A stretch of 64,000 nucleotides of DNA. Source: Arion vulgaris. Taxonomy: Eukaryota; Mollusca; Gastropoda; Stylommatophora; Arionidae. Shown one piece after another: positions 33,332 to 44,211 of this stretch. The notes below the pieces were generated by a model that was not told where the DNA came from, searched no databases, and was given only the letters and a program-made list of their open reading frames with translations. Each line of letters opens with the position of its first letter. Within the stretch, counting starts at the first letter, position 1. The stretch spans positions 61,963,274 to 62,027,273 of the forward strand of contig CM036758.1 in the NCBI GenBank assembly GCA_020796225.1, read 5' to 3'. A program made the position numbers and the translations under genes.

Positions 33332-33436
33332 CGCGAGAGAGAGAGCGAGAGAGAGAGAGAGCGAGAGAGAGAGAGAAAGAGCGAGAGAGAGAGCGAGAGA
33401 GAAAGAGCGAGAGAGAGAGCGAGAGAGAGAGAGATT
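32971..33436. repeat. polypurine (GA)n tract, about 0.45 kb
   Basis: Almost uninterrupted GAGAGA with scattered aa, gc and gag faults; broken at 33125-33195 by about 70 bases. Strong strand asymmetry (purine on plus). Arg/Glu and Leu/Ser frames on the two strands are artefacts. Confidence 0.95.
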
Positions 33437-33569
33437 AATTGAAATTAAAGTAGGGGCATATCCTTTTGAGGACGTTGACATCAACCCCAATTTACGATTC
33501 GTTGATTTGTCTAGGCATCACTTATACGTTCAGTTGTTTGTCGTTGCTTTCTGAACGGTGATGTCTATT

Positions 33570-34117
33570 TTTAAAAGTAAAAAGTTAGCAAAGGAACCCT
33601 TTTTAAACGACGTGGTCTATAGTGTAATACGACGTAAGGTCCGTATTTTTCATTGACCGTCGGAACACGATGAGTGATATGGTCAATATCACGCAGACCG
33701 CCTTTACTTGCCAGCTCTTTTCCTGGTACTAAATTGAAGCTGTGTCTTCTTCTTCTTCTATGCGTTCGTTCTTTACTACCAATCTTAATCACTCTGTGAT
33801 ATGTTTGATCTTTGTCAAGAACGTGTATACGTTGCACATTGGTTTGGTAGGCCCCTAAACCATAGACTTCTACACGTTTAGGACATGTGCATCCGATTTC
33901 AGTCAAAACCATAGTCGCCTCTTACGACATTCATGGCAGGTAACAGTGGTTCTATTATTTACACCCCACATTTGGGCCCCGGTAACCACTCGGGCGGAAG
34001 CTGTGTCGACCTGAGAGACGTTGCTATCGGAAAAAAAGTCCATACTCAAATGTGGAATTGAACCAAGACCACTAGGCTAAGAAGCTAGCTCGCTAACAAC
34101 TACGCTACTGCCGCTCT
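33570..34117 (-). repeat. SINE-F inserted in SINE-G
   Basis: Minus-strand tRNA head with A-box-like gtagcgtagttgttagcgag and B-box-like tcttggttcaattcc; body as at 22698-22975. Flanked by the 11-bp duplication tgatgtctatt at 33559-33569 and 34118-34128. Confidence 0.85.
33747..33996 (-). repeat. SINE-E2 inserted in SINE-F
   Basis: Tail complement ttcttcttcttctatgcgtt, body gcacattggtttggtaggcc, core complement gtcgcctcttacgacattca, head complement cggtaaccactcgggcg. Flanked by the perfect 11-bp duplication gaagctgtgtc at 33736-33746 and 33997-34007. Confidence 0.92.
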
Positions 34118-34249
34118 TGATGTCTATTATTTCCGTTCGTAAATTATCAATGGGAACAAATTTGCTTCTAAATTGCCCGCTGCGGTGTTTGAACCAGGTC
34201 CCCTTGGGTTGTGATCGAGCTCACTACCGCTATACAACATACGCATTGA

Positions 34250-34338
34250 CCTTAGGATGGCTGCTGCAGCGGAGGACAGAGCATGCATGGGAATGTCCAA
34301 TGTGCCTTGACGTCGATCGCATAACATAACATAACATA
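34250..34338 (+). mobile_element. 89-bp RNase H LINE 3' end
   Basis: Encodes LGWLLQRRTEHAWECPMCLD, the C terminus of the RNaseH-1 type, and ends in an (ACATA)n tail. Perfect 13-bp duplication acatacgcattga at 34237-34249 and 34339-34351. Extreme 5' truncation. Confidence 0.85.
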
Positions 34339-34351
34339 ACATACGCATTGA

Positions 34352-34983
34352 ATTCAGTACATATTTGAAATTGGATCAAAGGAATATCATTTCCACAAAA
34401 TGTACTTAATTTAATGTAATCATATAAATATGTCTACGAGACTAATGTTGATGCGCTTGATATTGTAAATAATTTTAATGTACCAGTCATTGAGTTTAAT
34501 ATGAAATTGTCTGATTGAAAAATGAATGAATATTTCATCTTGTCTAGCTCAATCATTGCTAGAGGACTTATTTCAAGTTGACAAGACAATGTACCGGGAA
34601 GCCAACTCTCTCTCAATTACTAAATAATGAATCTTTTTTTAAAATATATTCAAATTGTAAGAAAGAATATTGACTGAGATTGTGATGTGTCTGCATTACA
34701 TGTTTCAGAAGCCTAACGGGTTGCAATGTACTCAGGTTCTCGACGCAAACTATATAGTATACACACTGTGGTTAACAGGATTGATGGAACGAACGCAAAA
34801 CAAATAAACAAAAGAAACATTAATGTATAGGAATTGCTGTTGTTTGTTGGAGGGAAGGGAGATGGGGGAGGGAGGCGTTTGTCCGTTACACATTTTGGCA
34901 AAGTCATGGCGTCGAATCTATCATCTCTGTCTGATATTGTGTGTGAAAGCTTGCTTTCCTTATCACATAAGTAAACAAGAATT
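34352..34983. other. unassigned spacer
   Basis: AT-rich. I see no gene or repeat match. A G-rich stretch ggagggaagggagatggggg at 34850 is present. Confidence 0.4.
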
Positions 34984-35032
34984 TAATTAAATATAAAACT
35001 AACGACAATATCTTTAGTTTTATATTTAATTA
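34984..35032. repeat. perfect 19-bp inverted repeat
   Basis: taattaaatataaaactaa (34984-35002) and its exact reverse complement (35014-35032), loop of 11 bases. Too AT-rich for a terminator role; might be a MITE remnant. Confidence 0.85.
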
Positions 35033-35034
35033 TA

Positions 35035-35125
35035 AAATCGGATGTGCTGGCCTACTTGTAGGCTCATTACTGGCACAACGTACAATCGCTCTTAGACTCA
35101 GACGTTACAAATAAGTGGTTACACG
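35035..35125 (+). repeat. SINE-D, 3' fragment
   Basis: atcggatgtgctggcctact and acgtacaatcgctcttagac. It joins directly to the RNaseH-2 copy. Confidence 0.65.
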
Positions 35126-35845
35126 TCTATACTGACGGATCGGCTAGAAACGCAATCAGCGACGGCGGAGGAGGAATAGTGCTTAAACTCTCAAAGAAAG
35201 TGACGGTCACAAAGCGATTGCCACAGGCAAATAATCAAATAACTACAGGGCAGAGGCAGAGGCAATAAGAACAGCGGCCGAAATGATCATAGAGAGAAGA
35301 GGAACCTCTCGCAACAAATTCGTGATATTCACCGATGCTCTATCGGTCATAACGGCACTCAAAAGCGCAGGCAAAACAGAGCTCAATGAGCTCAAAGCGA
35401 CCCTCGACGCATTAGGGCACACACTCAAATGCACCGTCATTCAGTGGATCCCATCACACTGCAATATAATCAGATATGAAGATGCCGACAAATTAGCTAA
35501 AGAAGGCGGGCGACTACCTCAAACTGATCTCGAGGTCAGTTATGAGGAAGCCAGAACAACCATCGGCTGGGACTATAGAGACAAATGGACAAAAGATCAT
35601 CCTCACCACAACAACAGCGACGGATACTATGGTCTGTCTCGTAGTGAACAAGTTGCCATACTTCGCCTCCGTACCGGCCACAACAAACTCCGCGCCCACA
35701 TGTTTCACAAATTTAAAATTGGCACAACTAGCCTATGCTCCTGCAAAAAGGCGGACATGACGGCAGAACACGTTCTGCAAGATTGTCAACTGATAGCAGG
35801 TATAAGAAAAGAAACCTGGCCTCACCACTTCAGATTTGTAGATTT
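35126..35845 (+). pseudogene. RNaseH-2 LINE, RNase H domain and C-terminal cysteine motif
   Basis: Starts VYTDGSARNAISDGGGGIVL (first Asp), a one-base shift near 35250, then AEAEAIRTAAEMI (Glu), FVIFTDALSVITALKSA (Asp), VIQWIPSHCNI and DADKLAKEGG (His/Asp). So the four RNase H acidic/His positions are all visible. A C-terminal CSCKKADMTAEHVLQDC motif resembles a zinc knuckle. Text changes after ETWP at about 35820. RT and endonuclease parts are absent. Probably a Jockey/I-type element by RNase H architecture; inference. Confidence 0.8.
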
Positions 35846-36099
35846 CAGTACATCGCCTTTTCCTATCACCACTGTCCCTTGTCATTTTTCCAAGCTTTAC
35901 TCCGACTTAAGAGGCACTTGTACATTTTCAACCTAGTGTTTTTTTTTAACCCTTAAACGTTCGACTTTTAAGAAAATCTTATTTATACATACGAAATTAC
36001 ATGACTCGTGAACCGGCCCTTTTTGGTGTGTTACTTATGCATTTAAATACATGTAATATATGTTAACTAATGCAAAACATATGATAATTTCGTAAATAA
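35846..36099. other. repeat debris and spacer
   Basis: 35870-35935 resembles 10629-10680. A ttaacccttaaacgttcg at 35947 resembles a piggyBac-like end but has no partner that I could find. Confidence 0.35.
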
Positions 36100-36480
36100 T
36101 TATCTTATCTTATCTTAATCACATTTGCCGTGAAGCGCCGTGGGGAGATTTAGTTTTCTATCTTGTGCCAGGTGTGTTGCGCTTGACGTTGTCAGTCCTT
36201 GCTTTCGCAGGGACTTTGAGATGTTATCTATCCATCGTTTTCTTGGTCTGCCTCGTGCTCTGCGCCCTGAGTGTCGATTATTGTAGGAACGTGATGGTAG
36301 TAAATGAGGTTTCATTCTCATTATATGACCAAACCAATTGATTCTTTGCTTCTCGATGCACTGTGTGCAAGGTATAGTACCAATGATGCTTCTGATATTC
36401 TCGTTTCTCACGCTATCTCTCCTTGTAACGTTGACAGCTTTTCGTAGACATCTCATTTCACATGTTGTAATCTTTCTTTC
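36100..36480 (-). pseudogene. RTE-like LINE tail, second subtype
   Basis: Minus-strand frame 36456-36115: MRCLRKAVNVTRRDSVRNEN, INWFGHIMRMKPH, ARGRPRKRWIDNISKSL. The 3' tail is (AAGAT)n, seen as tatcttatcttatctta at 36101-36117. Confidence 0.75.
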
Positions 36481-37129
36481 TTGTGTCGTAAATATTTTTT
36501 TTTTATTACATATGTTTAAAATGTCTAATCTCGTTGATTAAAGCATGCTTTTTTGTTCCTCCTCTTCTGAGTTTGCCCTCTCTGAATTCATGCGTAGTCT
36601 TGTATCACGCTTCTGACTGATTTTTGCGTGAAAGATTACTTACCGTTTCTACTGCGTCCCTAGACACTCAGGCGAAACTTCTCCGACTTCAGAGGTAAGA
36701 GCATGCTTTTATTAGACTGGCATTTCCGATCGTACCCTCCATTTTGGATAATCTCTGCAAACATGTTTTCCTTTGCATTAAACTTGTTTTAAACGGTAAT
36801 CATTTTTTTTAAATGGAGAGTTCAGTTTATAACTAATAAATATTCGTCTCAGCAATAAATATTGGGAAATTTGTATACTTCTTTATTTGCCGACTATGAA
36901 TATAGGCGTAGTCAGGGCGCCTAATATGGCAACTCTGACTGATTTTTGGGTGAAGACTTGTTTTCTTTATCATCAGTGTCCGGAAATTGTGATACTGATT
37001 CTTGACAAGTTGGTGATGATAAAAATATTGAAATTTTTCTTTTAGTAACAGAAATGTCTAATATTTTGAACACAATATTTTAGAATATATAGAAAGTTTT
37101 GGCTGAAGTTCTTCTACTCTGTTTTGCTG
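36481..37129. other. unassigned with two diverged repeat pieces
   Basis: 36575-36725 and 36885-36985 both carry a ctgactgatttttg(c/g)gtgaa segment also found at 54880 inside the piggyBac-like element. Confidence 0.4.
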
Positions 37130-37390
37130 CATGTGTTACGACATTTTAGGACGTTGCTGGACGGGGAGAAATGAGCCGGAGGAAATTAATGCTGATTGAC
37201 TAATGCAGTCACCAGAAACTGATCAGGTTATATTTTTTTTATGCCCCCGATAGATAAATAAACTCCTTGACCCTAACGGGTATAGAAACTGGGTCTCCGG
37301 AATGGTAGCCCACGTTCCAACTCTTTCGGTCAGACGTTCCATCTACAACCGTGCTAACAGTTCAAGGTCAATGACAAATGAACAAAATGA
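37130..37390. repeat. dispersed repeat family I, second copy
   Basis: See 7245-7520: shared ctgatcaggttat, ccccgatagataaa, ctccttgacc. Confidence 0.4.
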
Positions 37391-37589
37391 AGAAAGCACG
37401 ATAAGTTGAAGGAAGGCATCAAGTAGTGGACACATATCTGAAAATACCACAATTCTAAACACAAAATGTTGGAAATCGAATGAAATCAATAATTGATGAA
37501 GACGTTTCTTGATCTGAATATTTTTCTTACTCGTAAACTGCCAGAGGATGGTATTGATTTCAGCAGATAGCTACTTTACACCAGAGGCA

Positions 37590-38333
37590 AAGTTCTTTGC
37601 ATATGTTTGTTGAGATTATAAACATTAGACGACAAAGGGGAACTGTTTATTGAGATTAAAACATTAAACGACAAGTATCATTGTTTATTGAGATTATAAA
37701 TATTAACGACAAGTATCAGTTGTTTATTGAGATTATAAACATAAGACGACAAAGTTTCAGTTGTTTATTGAGATTATAAACATTAGACGACAAAGTATCA
37801 GTTGTTTGTTGAGATTAAACATTAGAGACAGTATCAGTTATTGAGATTATAAACATAACAAAGTGTCAGTTGTTTATTGAGATTCTAATTAAACCACAAA
37901 GTGGACTGTTTATTGAGATCTGGACATTAGACCACAAAGTATCAGTTGTTTATTGAGATTTGACATTAAACCATGTGAACTGTTTATTGAGATTCTGGAC
38001 ATTGACCACAAGTATCAGTTGTTTATTGAGATTCTGACATTAAACCACAAAGTGTGAACTGTTATTGAGACTGACATTAGACCACAAGTATCAGTTGTTT
38101 GTTGAAGTACTTGACATTGACAACAGACTATCAGTTGTTTGTTGAGAAACTGGACATTGGACGACAAAGTATCAGTTGTTTGTTGAGAAATGACATTGCG
38201 ACAAGTATCAGTTGTTTGTTGGAAACTGACATTGACGACAAAGTATCAGTTGTTTGTTGAGAAACTGGACATTGGACAACAAAGTATCAGTTGTTTGTTG
38301 AAAAACTGGACATTGGACAACAAAGTATCAAAG
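37590..38333. repeat. about 41-bp minisatellite, degenerate, about 18 units
   Basis: Unit agtatcagttgtttattgag plus attataaacattagacgacaa in the first half, changing to gagaaactggacattggac in the second. Many small deletions. Confidence 0.92.
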
Positions 38334-38740
38334 CTTTGCGGCTCTTTCTGGTTGAATAGGTTTTTGATAGCTTGTTTTCAGAACTCGGTTTGTTCGGCTT
38401 CACGTAGGGAAAGATGCAAATTTCACGATCTTGATAGCCTTCCGCTGATTTCCACTCAGCAGCTAAGCACAATATCTAATGCAGATAGAAGATAAAGTCG
38501 TTGGTTTCAACCTCAACAGTCAGGCATGGGTCTCCAACAGACGTCATCACAGTCAAACGAACCTTTATCCAAGGAGCACTACGAGAATGTACAGCAAGAT
38601 CTTAACCAGCATGTTTTCTGGTCAAGACTCCACGTACTAACCAGGTATCGTCTCTACTTACTCCTGATGTTTGAATACAACTTACTAGCATTGTCTATGT
38701 TTATAAAAGAGGTTTACGTTAGTTGTATCTCTTTCTTGAC
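38334..38740. other. unassigned spacer
   Basis: Several small frames; none with domain or splice support. The end ctctttcttgacag at 38730-38742 looks like an acceptor but leads into a LINE tail. Confidence 0.35.
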
Positions 38741-38945
38741 AGGAAGGGCTGGAGAAGACCATCATTGAAGGAGGCATACCGGCAAAGAGAAGAAGAGGAA
38801 GACCACGGAGAAGATGGATTCAGGATGTAACTGATGGTTTGAACATGACGGCTGCAGAGGCAGGACATCTGGCCTATGAGCGAGAGAGATTCCGGAGGAC
38901 TGTTGGGGTGGCAAAGTTATGCTCAGGACAAGCTATTTGATGATG
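38741..38945 (+). pseudogene. LINE RT C-terminal tail
   Basis: Open frame LEKTIIEGGIPAKRRRGRPR, RRWIQDVTDGLNMTAAEAGH, ERERFRRTVGVAK, then a TGA; tail tgatgatga. Typical end of an RT protein (memory-based). 5'-truncated but this segment is intact. Confidence 0.75.
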
Positions 38946-39044
38946 ATCTCTTTCTTACTAAAACAGGTAGAACAGCTAAATATACGGAGAAAACGGTCTT
39001 AATCCGAAAATTACTAGTTACATAGAAATTACACACATTTATAC

Positions 39045-39272
39045 TAGCAATGGAGTCTCAATGGCTAAATCGTTTTCCTGTCGTACTAAAGATTGTGGGT
39101 TTGAATCCTGATCGAGACACGTGAAAAATTTTTCATGAGATCCTCAGGATTGTTGCCGGAGCTACGGATTTCGTGCTTCTTGCAATGCACTAGGTAGATG
39201 GCAAACCAACATTGAAGGAGCCATAGGGAGAACCCGATGCAATGAAGTCAACCCATCGTCTTTAAACTCTTT
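39045..39272 (+). repeat. SINE-C copy abutting an array
   Basis: Head gagtctcaatggctaaatcg, B box gtgggtttgaatcctga, 3' end atgcaatgaagtcaacccat. The 54-bp array starts at the very end of the copy. Confidence 0.75.
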
Positions 39273-40413
39273 TGAAAACTAGCATTCTGTATACTTCGTC
39301 AGAGAATTACTTGTTAAATGAAAACTTGAAAACTAGCATTCTGTATACTTCGTCAGAGAATTACTTGTTAAATGAAAACTTGAAAACTAGCATTCTGTAT
39401 ACTTCGTCAGAGAATTACTTGTTAAATGAAAACTTGAAAACTAGCATTCTGTATACTTTGTCAGAGAATTACTTGTTAAATGAAAACTTGAAAACTAGCA
39501 TTCTGTATACTTCGTCAGAGAATTACTTGTTAAATGAAAACTTGAAAACTAGCATTCTGTATACTTCGTCAGAGAATTACTTGTTAAATGAAAACTTGAA
39601 AACTAGCATTCTGTATACTTCGTCAGAGAATTACTTGTTAAATGAAAACTTGAAAACTAGCATTCTGTATACTTCGTCAGAGAATTACTTGTTAAATGAA
39701 AACTCGAAAACTAGCATTCTGTATACTTCGTCAGAGAATTACTTGTTAAATGAAAACTTGAAAACTAGCATTCTGTATACTTTGTCAGAGAATTACTTGT
39801 TAAATGAAAACTTGAAAACTAGCATTCTGTATACTTCGTCAGAGAATTACTTGTTAAATGAAAACTTGAAAACTAGCATTCTGTATATTTTGTCAGAGAA
39901 TTACTTGTTAAATGAAAACTTGAAAACTAGCATTCTGTATACTTTGTCAGAGAATTACTTGTTAAATGAAAACTTGAAAACTAGCACTGTAACTCGTGCA
40001 TAAGTAACCATTCTGTTAAATGAACTTGAAAACTAGCATTCTGTATACTTCGTCAGAGAATTACTTGTTAAATGAAAACTTGAAAACTAGCATTCTGTAT
40101 ACTTCGTCAGAGAATTACTTGTTAAATGAAAACTTGAAAACTAGCATTCTGTATATTTTGTCAGAGAATTACTTGTTAAATGAAAACTTGAAAACTAGCA
40201 TTCTGTATACTTCGTCAGAGAATTACTTGTTAAATGAAAACTTGAAAACTAGCATTATGTATATTTTGTCAGAGAATTACTTGTTAAATGAAAACTTGAA
40301 AACTAGCATTCTGTATATTTTGTCAGAGAATTACTTGTTAAATGAAAACTTGAAAACTAGCATTCTGTATACTTCGTCAGAGAATTATCTGTTAAATGAA
40401 AACTTGAAAACTA
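39273..40413. repeat. 54-bp minisatellite, about 21 units, open in one frame
   Basis: Unit gaaaactagcattctgtata, cttcgtcagagaattacttg, ttaaatgaaaactt. Being 18 codons long it gives a peptide repeat LKTSILYTSSENYLLNEN over 39272-40003 and again 40020-40412, with a broken unit between (39985-40020). Unit changes are mostly amino-acid altering (TSS, TLS, ILS). No splice site, signal or family supports coding. Confidence 0.95.
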
Positions 40414-40795
40414 CAGAAGTTTAAATTAAAAATATGGATTGACAAAACTTTTTTTTTTTAAATGACCTCGGAGATTAAAAATTAATAAAACATGGAGTAC
40501 AATTAATGAACACAGGCTTGAGCGTGTCTGGCATATCCTTCTCTTAATTTAACTTTTAGTGAATGTTATCTTTTTACTTGTTTAGTTTCAATTACACTGA
40601 TTTTCACTTCCAACGTTACAGTGTTTTTTGTTTTTTATGAATTTGTTTATTTCCTGTTCTTCCAATCACTGGTCTTTCACTCACAAACAGAAGGACAATA
40701 TACAAAACAAATATAGAAAAGATACTGAGCATTTCATAATCAACGATGTGTCTGTGTTCGGAAATAAAACGTGTAGAAATGTTTACATAAATTAT
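40414..40795. other. unassigned spacer
   Basis: No gene or repeat match seen. Confidence 0.4.
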
Positions 40796-41121
40796 CGCCC
40801 GGGTGGTTACTGGGGCCCAAATTGGGGTGTAAAGAATAGAACCACTGCTACCTGCCCCACATGTCGTAAGAGGCAACTAAGGAGGTGGGCTTGGGCTAGC
40901 TACCGCACACCGTAAAAAACACTAGATGGCTACAGAACGGAGAGCGAACCGAGTAAATGCTGGCTGAAACCGAAACATTGCCGAAGGATAAGCACAAGAG
41001 CTTCAAATGGCGCTGAAGATGTGACGTAAAACATACCAATGCTAAGGCTGCATGAATTAGATTTCCACATGAAAGCAGAATTTATGGGGAGATCTGGTAC
41101 ATCGGTCTGGGCGGTGATCAC

Positions 41122-41161
<40 letters not shown>

Positions 41162-41162
41162 T
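40796..41162 (+). repeat. SINE-E3, full length
   Basis: SINE-E head cgcccgggtggttactgggg and core catgtcgtaagaggcaacta. Then the H-type body (aaccgagtaaatgctggctg, ccgaaggataagcacaagag, ctaaggctgcatgaattaga), the end gagatctggtacatcggtct and an (AG)n tail from 41120. Confidence 0.85.
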
Positions 41163-41406
41163 AAATTATCGTGTGGTGATATTGAAATCGAAATGTTTGT
41201 CTGCTGTTGAGAAGGGGATTTTTCCTTGTCCCTCATGTTGAAGAATTTACAAAAATAGTAACACTTGACATTTTATAATCTAAAAATCGTTTTATTTGTT
41301 CCGAGGCATAATGTAACGCACTGTAGGGAAACATAGATAGGGAGACAAAAAGCAAAACAAGTTTCTGAAATCCGGATGGACGAATGATTAAAAGCAGCGT
41401 AAAAGC
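41163..41406. other. unassigned spacer
   Basis: No feature seen. Confidence 0.4.
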
Positions 41407-42312
41407 TTGTAGACTGTTGATAGAGCTTTGAATAAGTAAATGTATCCACTAGTAAGCTGTTGAAAGATAGTAGGATACATCAAACGTATCCACTTGTAGA
41501 CTGTTGATGGAGTGAAGGATACATCAAACGTATCCACTAGTAAACTGTTGATGGAGTGAAGGATACAGCAAACGTATTCACTAATAAACTGTTGATAGAG
41601 TGAAGGATACATCAAACGTATCTACTTGTAGACTGTTGATGGAGTGAAGGATACATCAAACGTATCCACTAGTAAACTGTTGATGGAGTGAAGGATACAG
41701 CAAACGTATCCACTAGCAAACTGTTGATAGAGTGAAGGATACATCAAACGTATCCACTAGTAAACTGTTGATAGAGTGAAGGATACATCAAACGTATCTA
41801 CTTGTAGACTGTTGATGGAGTGAAGGATACGCATAACGTATCTATTTGTAAACTGTTGATAGAGTGAAGGATACATCGAACGTATCCATTTGTAGATTGT
41901 TGAGAGAATGAAGGATAGAAGGATATATCAAACGTATCCACTTGTAGACTGTTGATGGAGTGAAGGATAGAAGAATACATCAAACGTATCCACTTCTTCT
42001 TCTTTGAACGCTCCATATCGAACACTTGTTAACCACTCTATGTGAATTGTATGTGAACTAAGCCTAATAGCGATTGTACGTTGTGCCAGTTATGCGCCTA
42101 CAAGTAGACCAGCACATCCGATTTCTGCAACGCTTTTTATTTATTATGGTAGCTTCCTTATACCCCTACCTTAATCACCTCTTACGACATGCCTTATATG
42201 GCGCAGTGTAACTATTCTTTGCCCCCATTGCGAGTACCTACAGTACACGGGCAGTACCCACTTCTAAACTGATGGAAAAGTGTAGGATACAGCACATGTA
42301 TCCACTTATAGG
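41407..42312. repeat. 44-bp minisatellite, about 14 units, split by SINE-D
   Basis: Unit gtatccactagtaaactgtt, gatagagtgaaggatacatc, aaac. It resumes at 42254-42312 after the insertion at 41998-42253. Confidence 0.93.
41998..42253 (-). repeat. SINE-D inserted in the 44-bp array
   Basis: Tail complement cttctttgaacgctcc, body gcgattgtacgttgtgcc, head complement at 42220-42250. Flanked by gtatccacttct (41986-41997) and gtacccacttct (42254-42265), a 12-bp duplication with one change. Confidence 0.88.
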
Positions 42313-42419
42313 TAGTTCATAGTTGACAACATATCACATGATATAATATAAAAATATGGATAATATATTATTCCTTTCTATCTGTTCTTCAACATGCTTA
42401 AAATGAGAATGATCAAATG

Positions 42420-43035
42420 CTATATATATCCTATATTAATATGTGGCTCGGAAATATGGACAATGAACAAGCAGTTAGAAGACAGAATTGATGCATTTGA
42501 GATGTGGATATATAGAAGCAGTGGCGGCTCTTCATTAGGGGCAGTGGGCCAGTCCACCCCCCCAAAAATATAATGTGTAACATGTATATATTATTTTATA
42601 TATTGAAATTTAACCAAACCTAAAACCATGATTTTTTCGAAAATATGTATCTGGCCCCACCAACAAAAATGACAACGAGCCGCCACTGTATAGAAGAATA
42701 TGCAGAGTTTCATGGACAGAAAAACAGACAAATAAACAAGTTTTAGGAAAACTAGGCATGAAGAAACAATTATTAAGAAAAATAAAATTCAGATAAGTAA
42801 AGTATTTTGGGCACATAAAAAGACATGACACCATGATTAAATCTTTACTAGAGGGGAAAGTTAAGGGGGAAGAGCAAGAGGAAGACCGAGAGATAAGTGG
42901 GAGGGAAACTTTAAGAAATGGACAGGTTACAGTCTGGCAGTGTGCAACACCAAGGCGAAAGACAGAGGATGCTGGAGATTCATTGCAGCCAACCTTCGAT
43001 GTGGAGACGGCACCTGATGATGACGATGATCTGTT
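42420..43035 (+). pseudogene. LINE RT tail, split by a hAT MITE
   Basis: ctatattaatatgtggctcg (YGSEIWTM-like), aattgatgcatttgagatgt (the DAFEMW motif), then after the MITE attttgggcacataaaaaga (FGHIKRH) and ggggaagagcaagaggaaga (GRARGRP-like). Ends with an (ATG)n tail at 43015-43030. Confidence 0.7.
42519..42688. mobile_element. hAT-type MITE, 170 bp
   Basis: Ends cagtggcggctc and gagccgccactg are perfect 12-bp inverted repeats. Perfect 8-bp duplication tatagaag at 42511-42518 and 42689-42696. Sister of 22196-22359. Confidence 0.95.
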
Positions 43036-43462
43036 CTTCACACACCCACATGTTTAATTCAATTTAACAAATATTTTTTTTAATGGTTTCTGCTGAGTTT
43101 GAGTAGCGCCTTGGACTGAAATTCCATTCTGGGTCAATGCCCGCTTCAACATTGTCCACTTCAAGAATGTCCGCTTCAAGAATTTCCAGCAATGATTCCT
43201 CTAGAAAGAAGGCTAGTCTATTGGTTATGGAATCATTGAGACGTGAAACTAGAACAGGATATGATTGGACAATCTAAACACGTACTATTTTTAAGTCGGG
43301 GAAAAAAGGTAACACCAAGTAAATTGATATTTCCGATCATTAGTTTGGGAAGTCTTCGAGATGTTATTGTATTATTTATTTCCAAATTGATTGCCAGACG
43401 AATAGGGCAGTTTTAGAGAGAACTCTTGTGATTTAAATACATTATTTTATTCTGTTGCTTTG
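43036..43462. other. unassigned spacer
   Basis: Short triplication of a ccgcttcaa-type word near 43140-43190. Otherwise nothing seen. Confidence 0.4.
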
Positions 43463-43494
43463 ATTGATTAATTAATTAATTGATTGATTGATTG

Positions 43495-43564
<70 letters not shown>

Positions 43565-43978
43565 CTGGACCATCGTCACTGCACTTCGGTGAGAAACCAT
43601 TTGTGCTCCGATCTTTTTCTTACACATGAAGATATCAGCTGCAGTGTGCAAACTCCGTAGCGCTGGCGAGGCTCGCTGGTGTAATTTAGAAGATAGTAAA
43701 AGTATTTTATTTTTTAAACATTCTAATGAATTTCGCCAGGGCAATGGCTTTCCAGCCTGCTCTTCTTGATTTTAAACTGCCTAGGGTTCTTTTATGTACT
43801 CATTGTGAACACAGGATCTACGTTTTATCGGGTATCTCCGATAGGACTAGGAACTCGATCACACCTACACTTAGATCACGGATCTCTGAAATAATATCAC
43901 GATGACTCTACGAGGGAGCGAACCGATTACCTTTAGAATGAGATTCGAGCATCAAACCTCTACGCCACAGAGTACCCA
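43463..43978 (-). repeat. SINE-A with a 100-bp (GATT)n tail
   Basis: Tail at 43463-43564, 3' part ctgcacttcggtgagaaacc, and head complement aaacctctacgccacagagt at 43955. The tail is far longer than in other copies. Confidence 0.85.
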
Positions 43979-44211
43979 TATGCTGTTATCTTTACCTGAA
44001 ACATGTTGTGTCTTTGAAGTAATTTGGAAATCTGCTCAATAAATAATGAACATCATTCCACCTTGGGAGAAGACCCATCAAAAAACAGAACAGAAAAAAT
44101 AAACTATTGAACGTGTTGTCACACAATTTTGCGACATGTTACAAGAGATATTAGTTTTTATGTTAGTCTCTCTCTTTCCATCGAATTATATTCTTCTTTT
44201 TCAGATATGAT

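Larger units (their letters stand above)
33455..34236 (-). repeat. SINE-G, host of a nested SINE stack
   Basis: Body 33455-33569 (gttgctttctgaacggtga), then after insertions 34129-34236 with the head complement gtgtttgaaccaggtcccct and gtgatcgagctcactaccgc. Confidence 0.75.

Noticed and set aside
32769..33490. Leu/Ser- and Arg/Glu-rich frames
   Set aside because: Products of the (GA)n tract; the RS- or RE-like composition is a microsatellite artefact.
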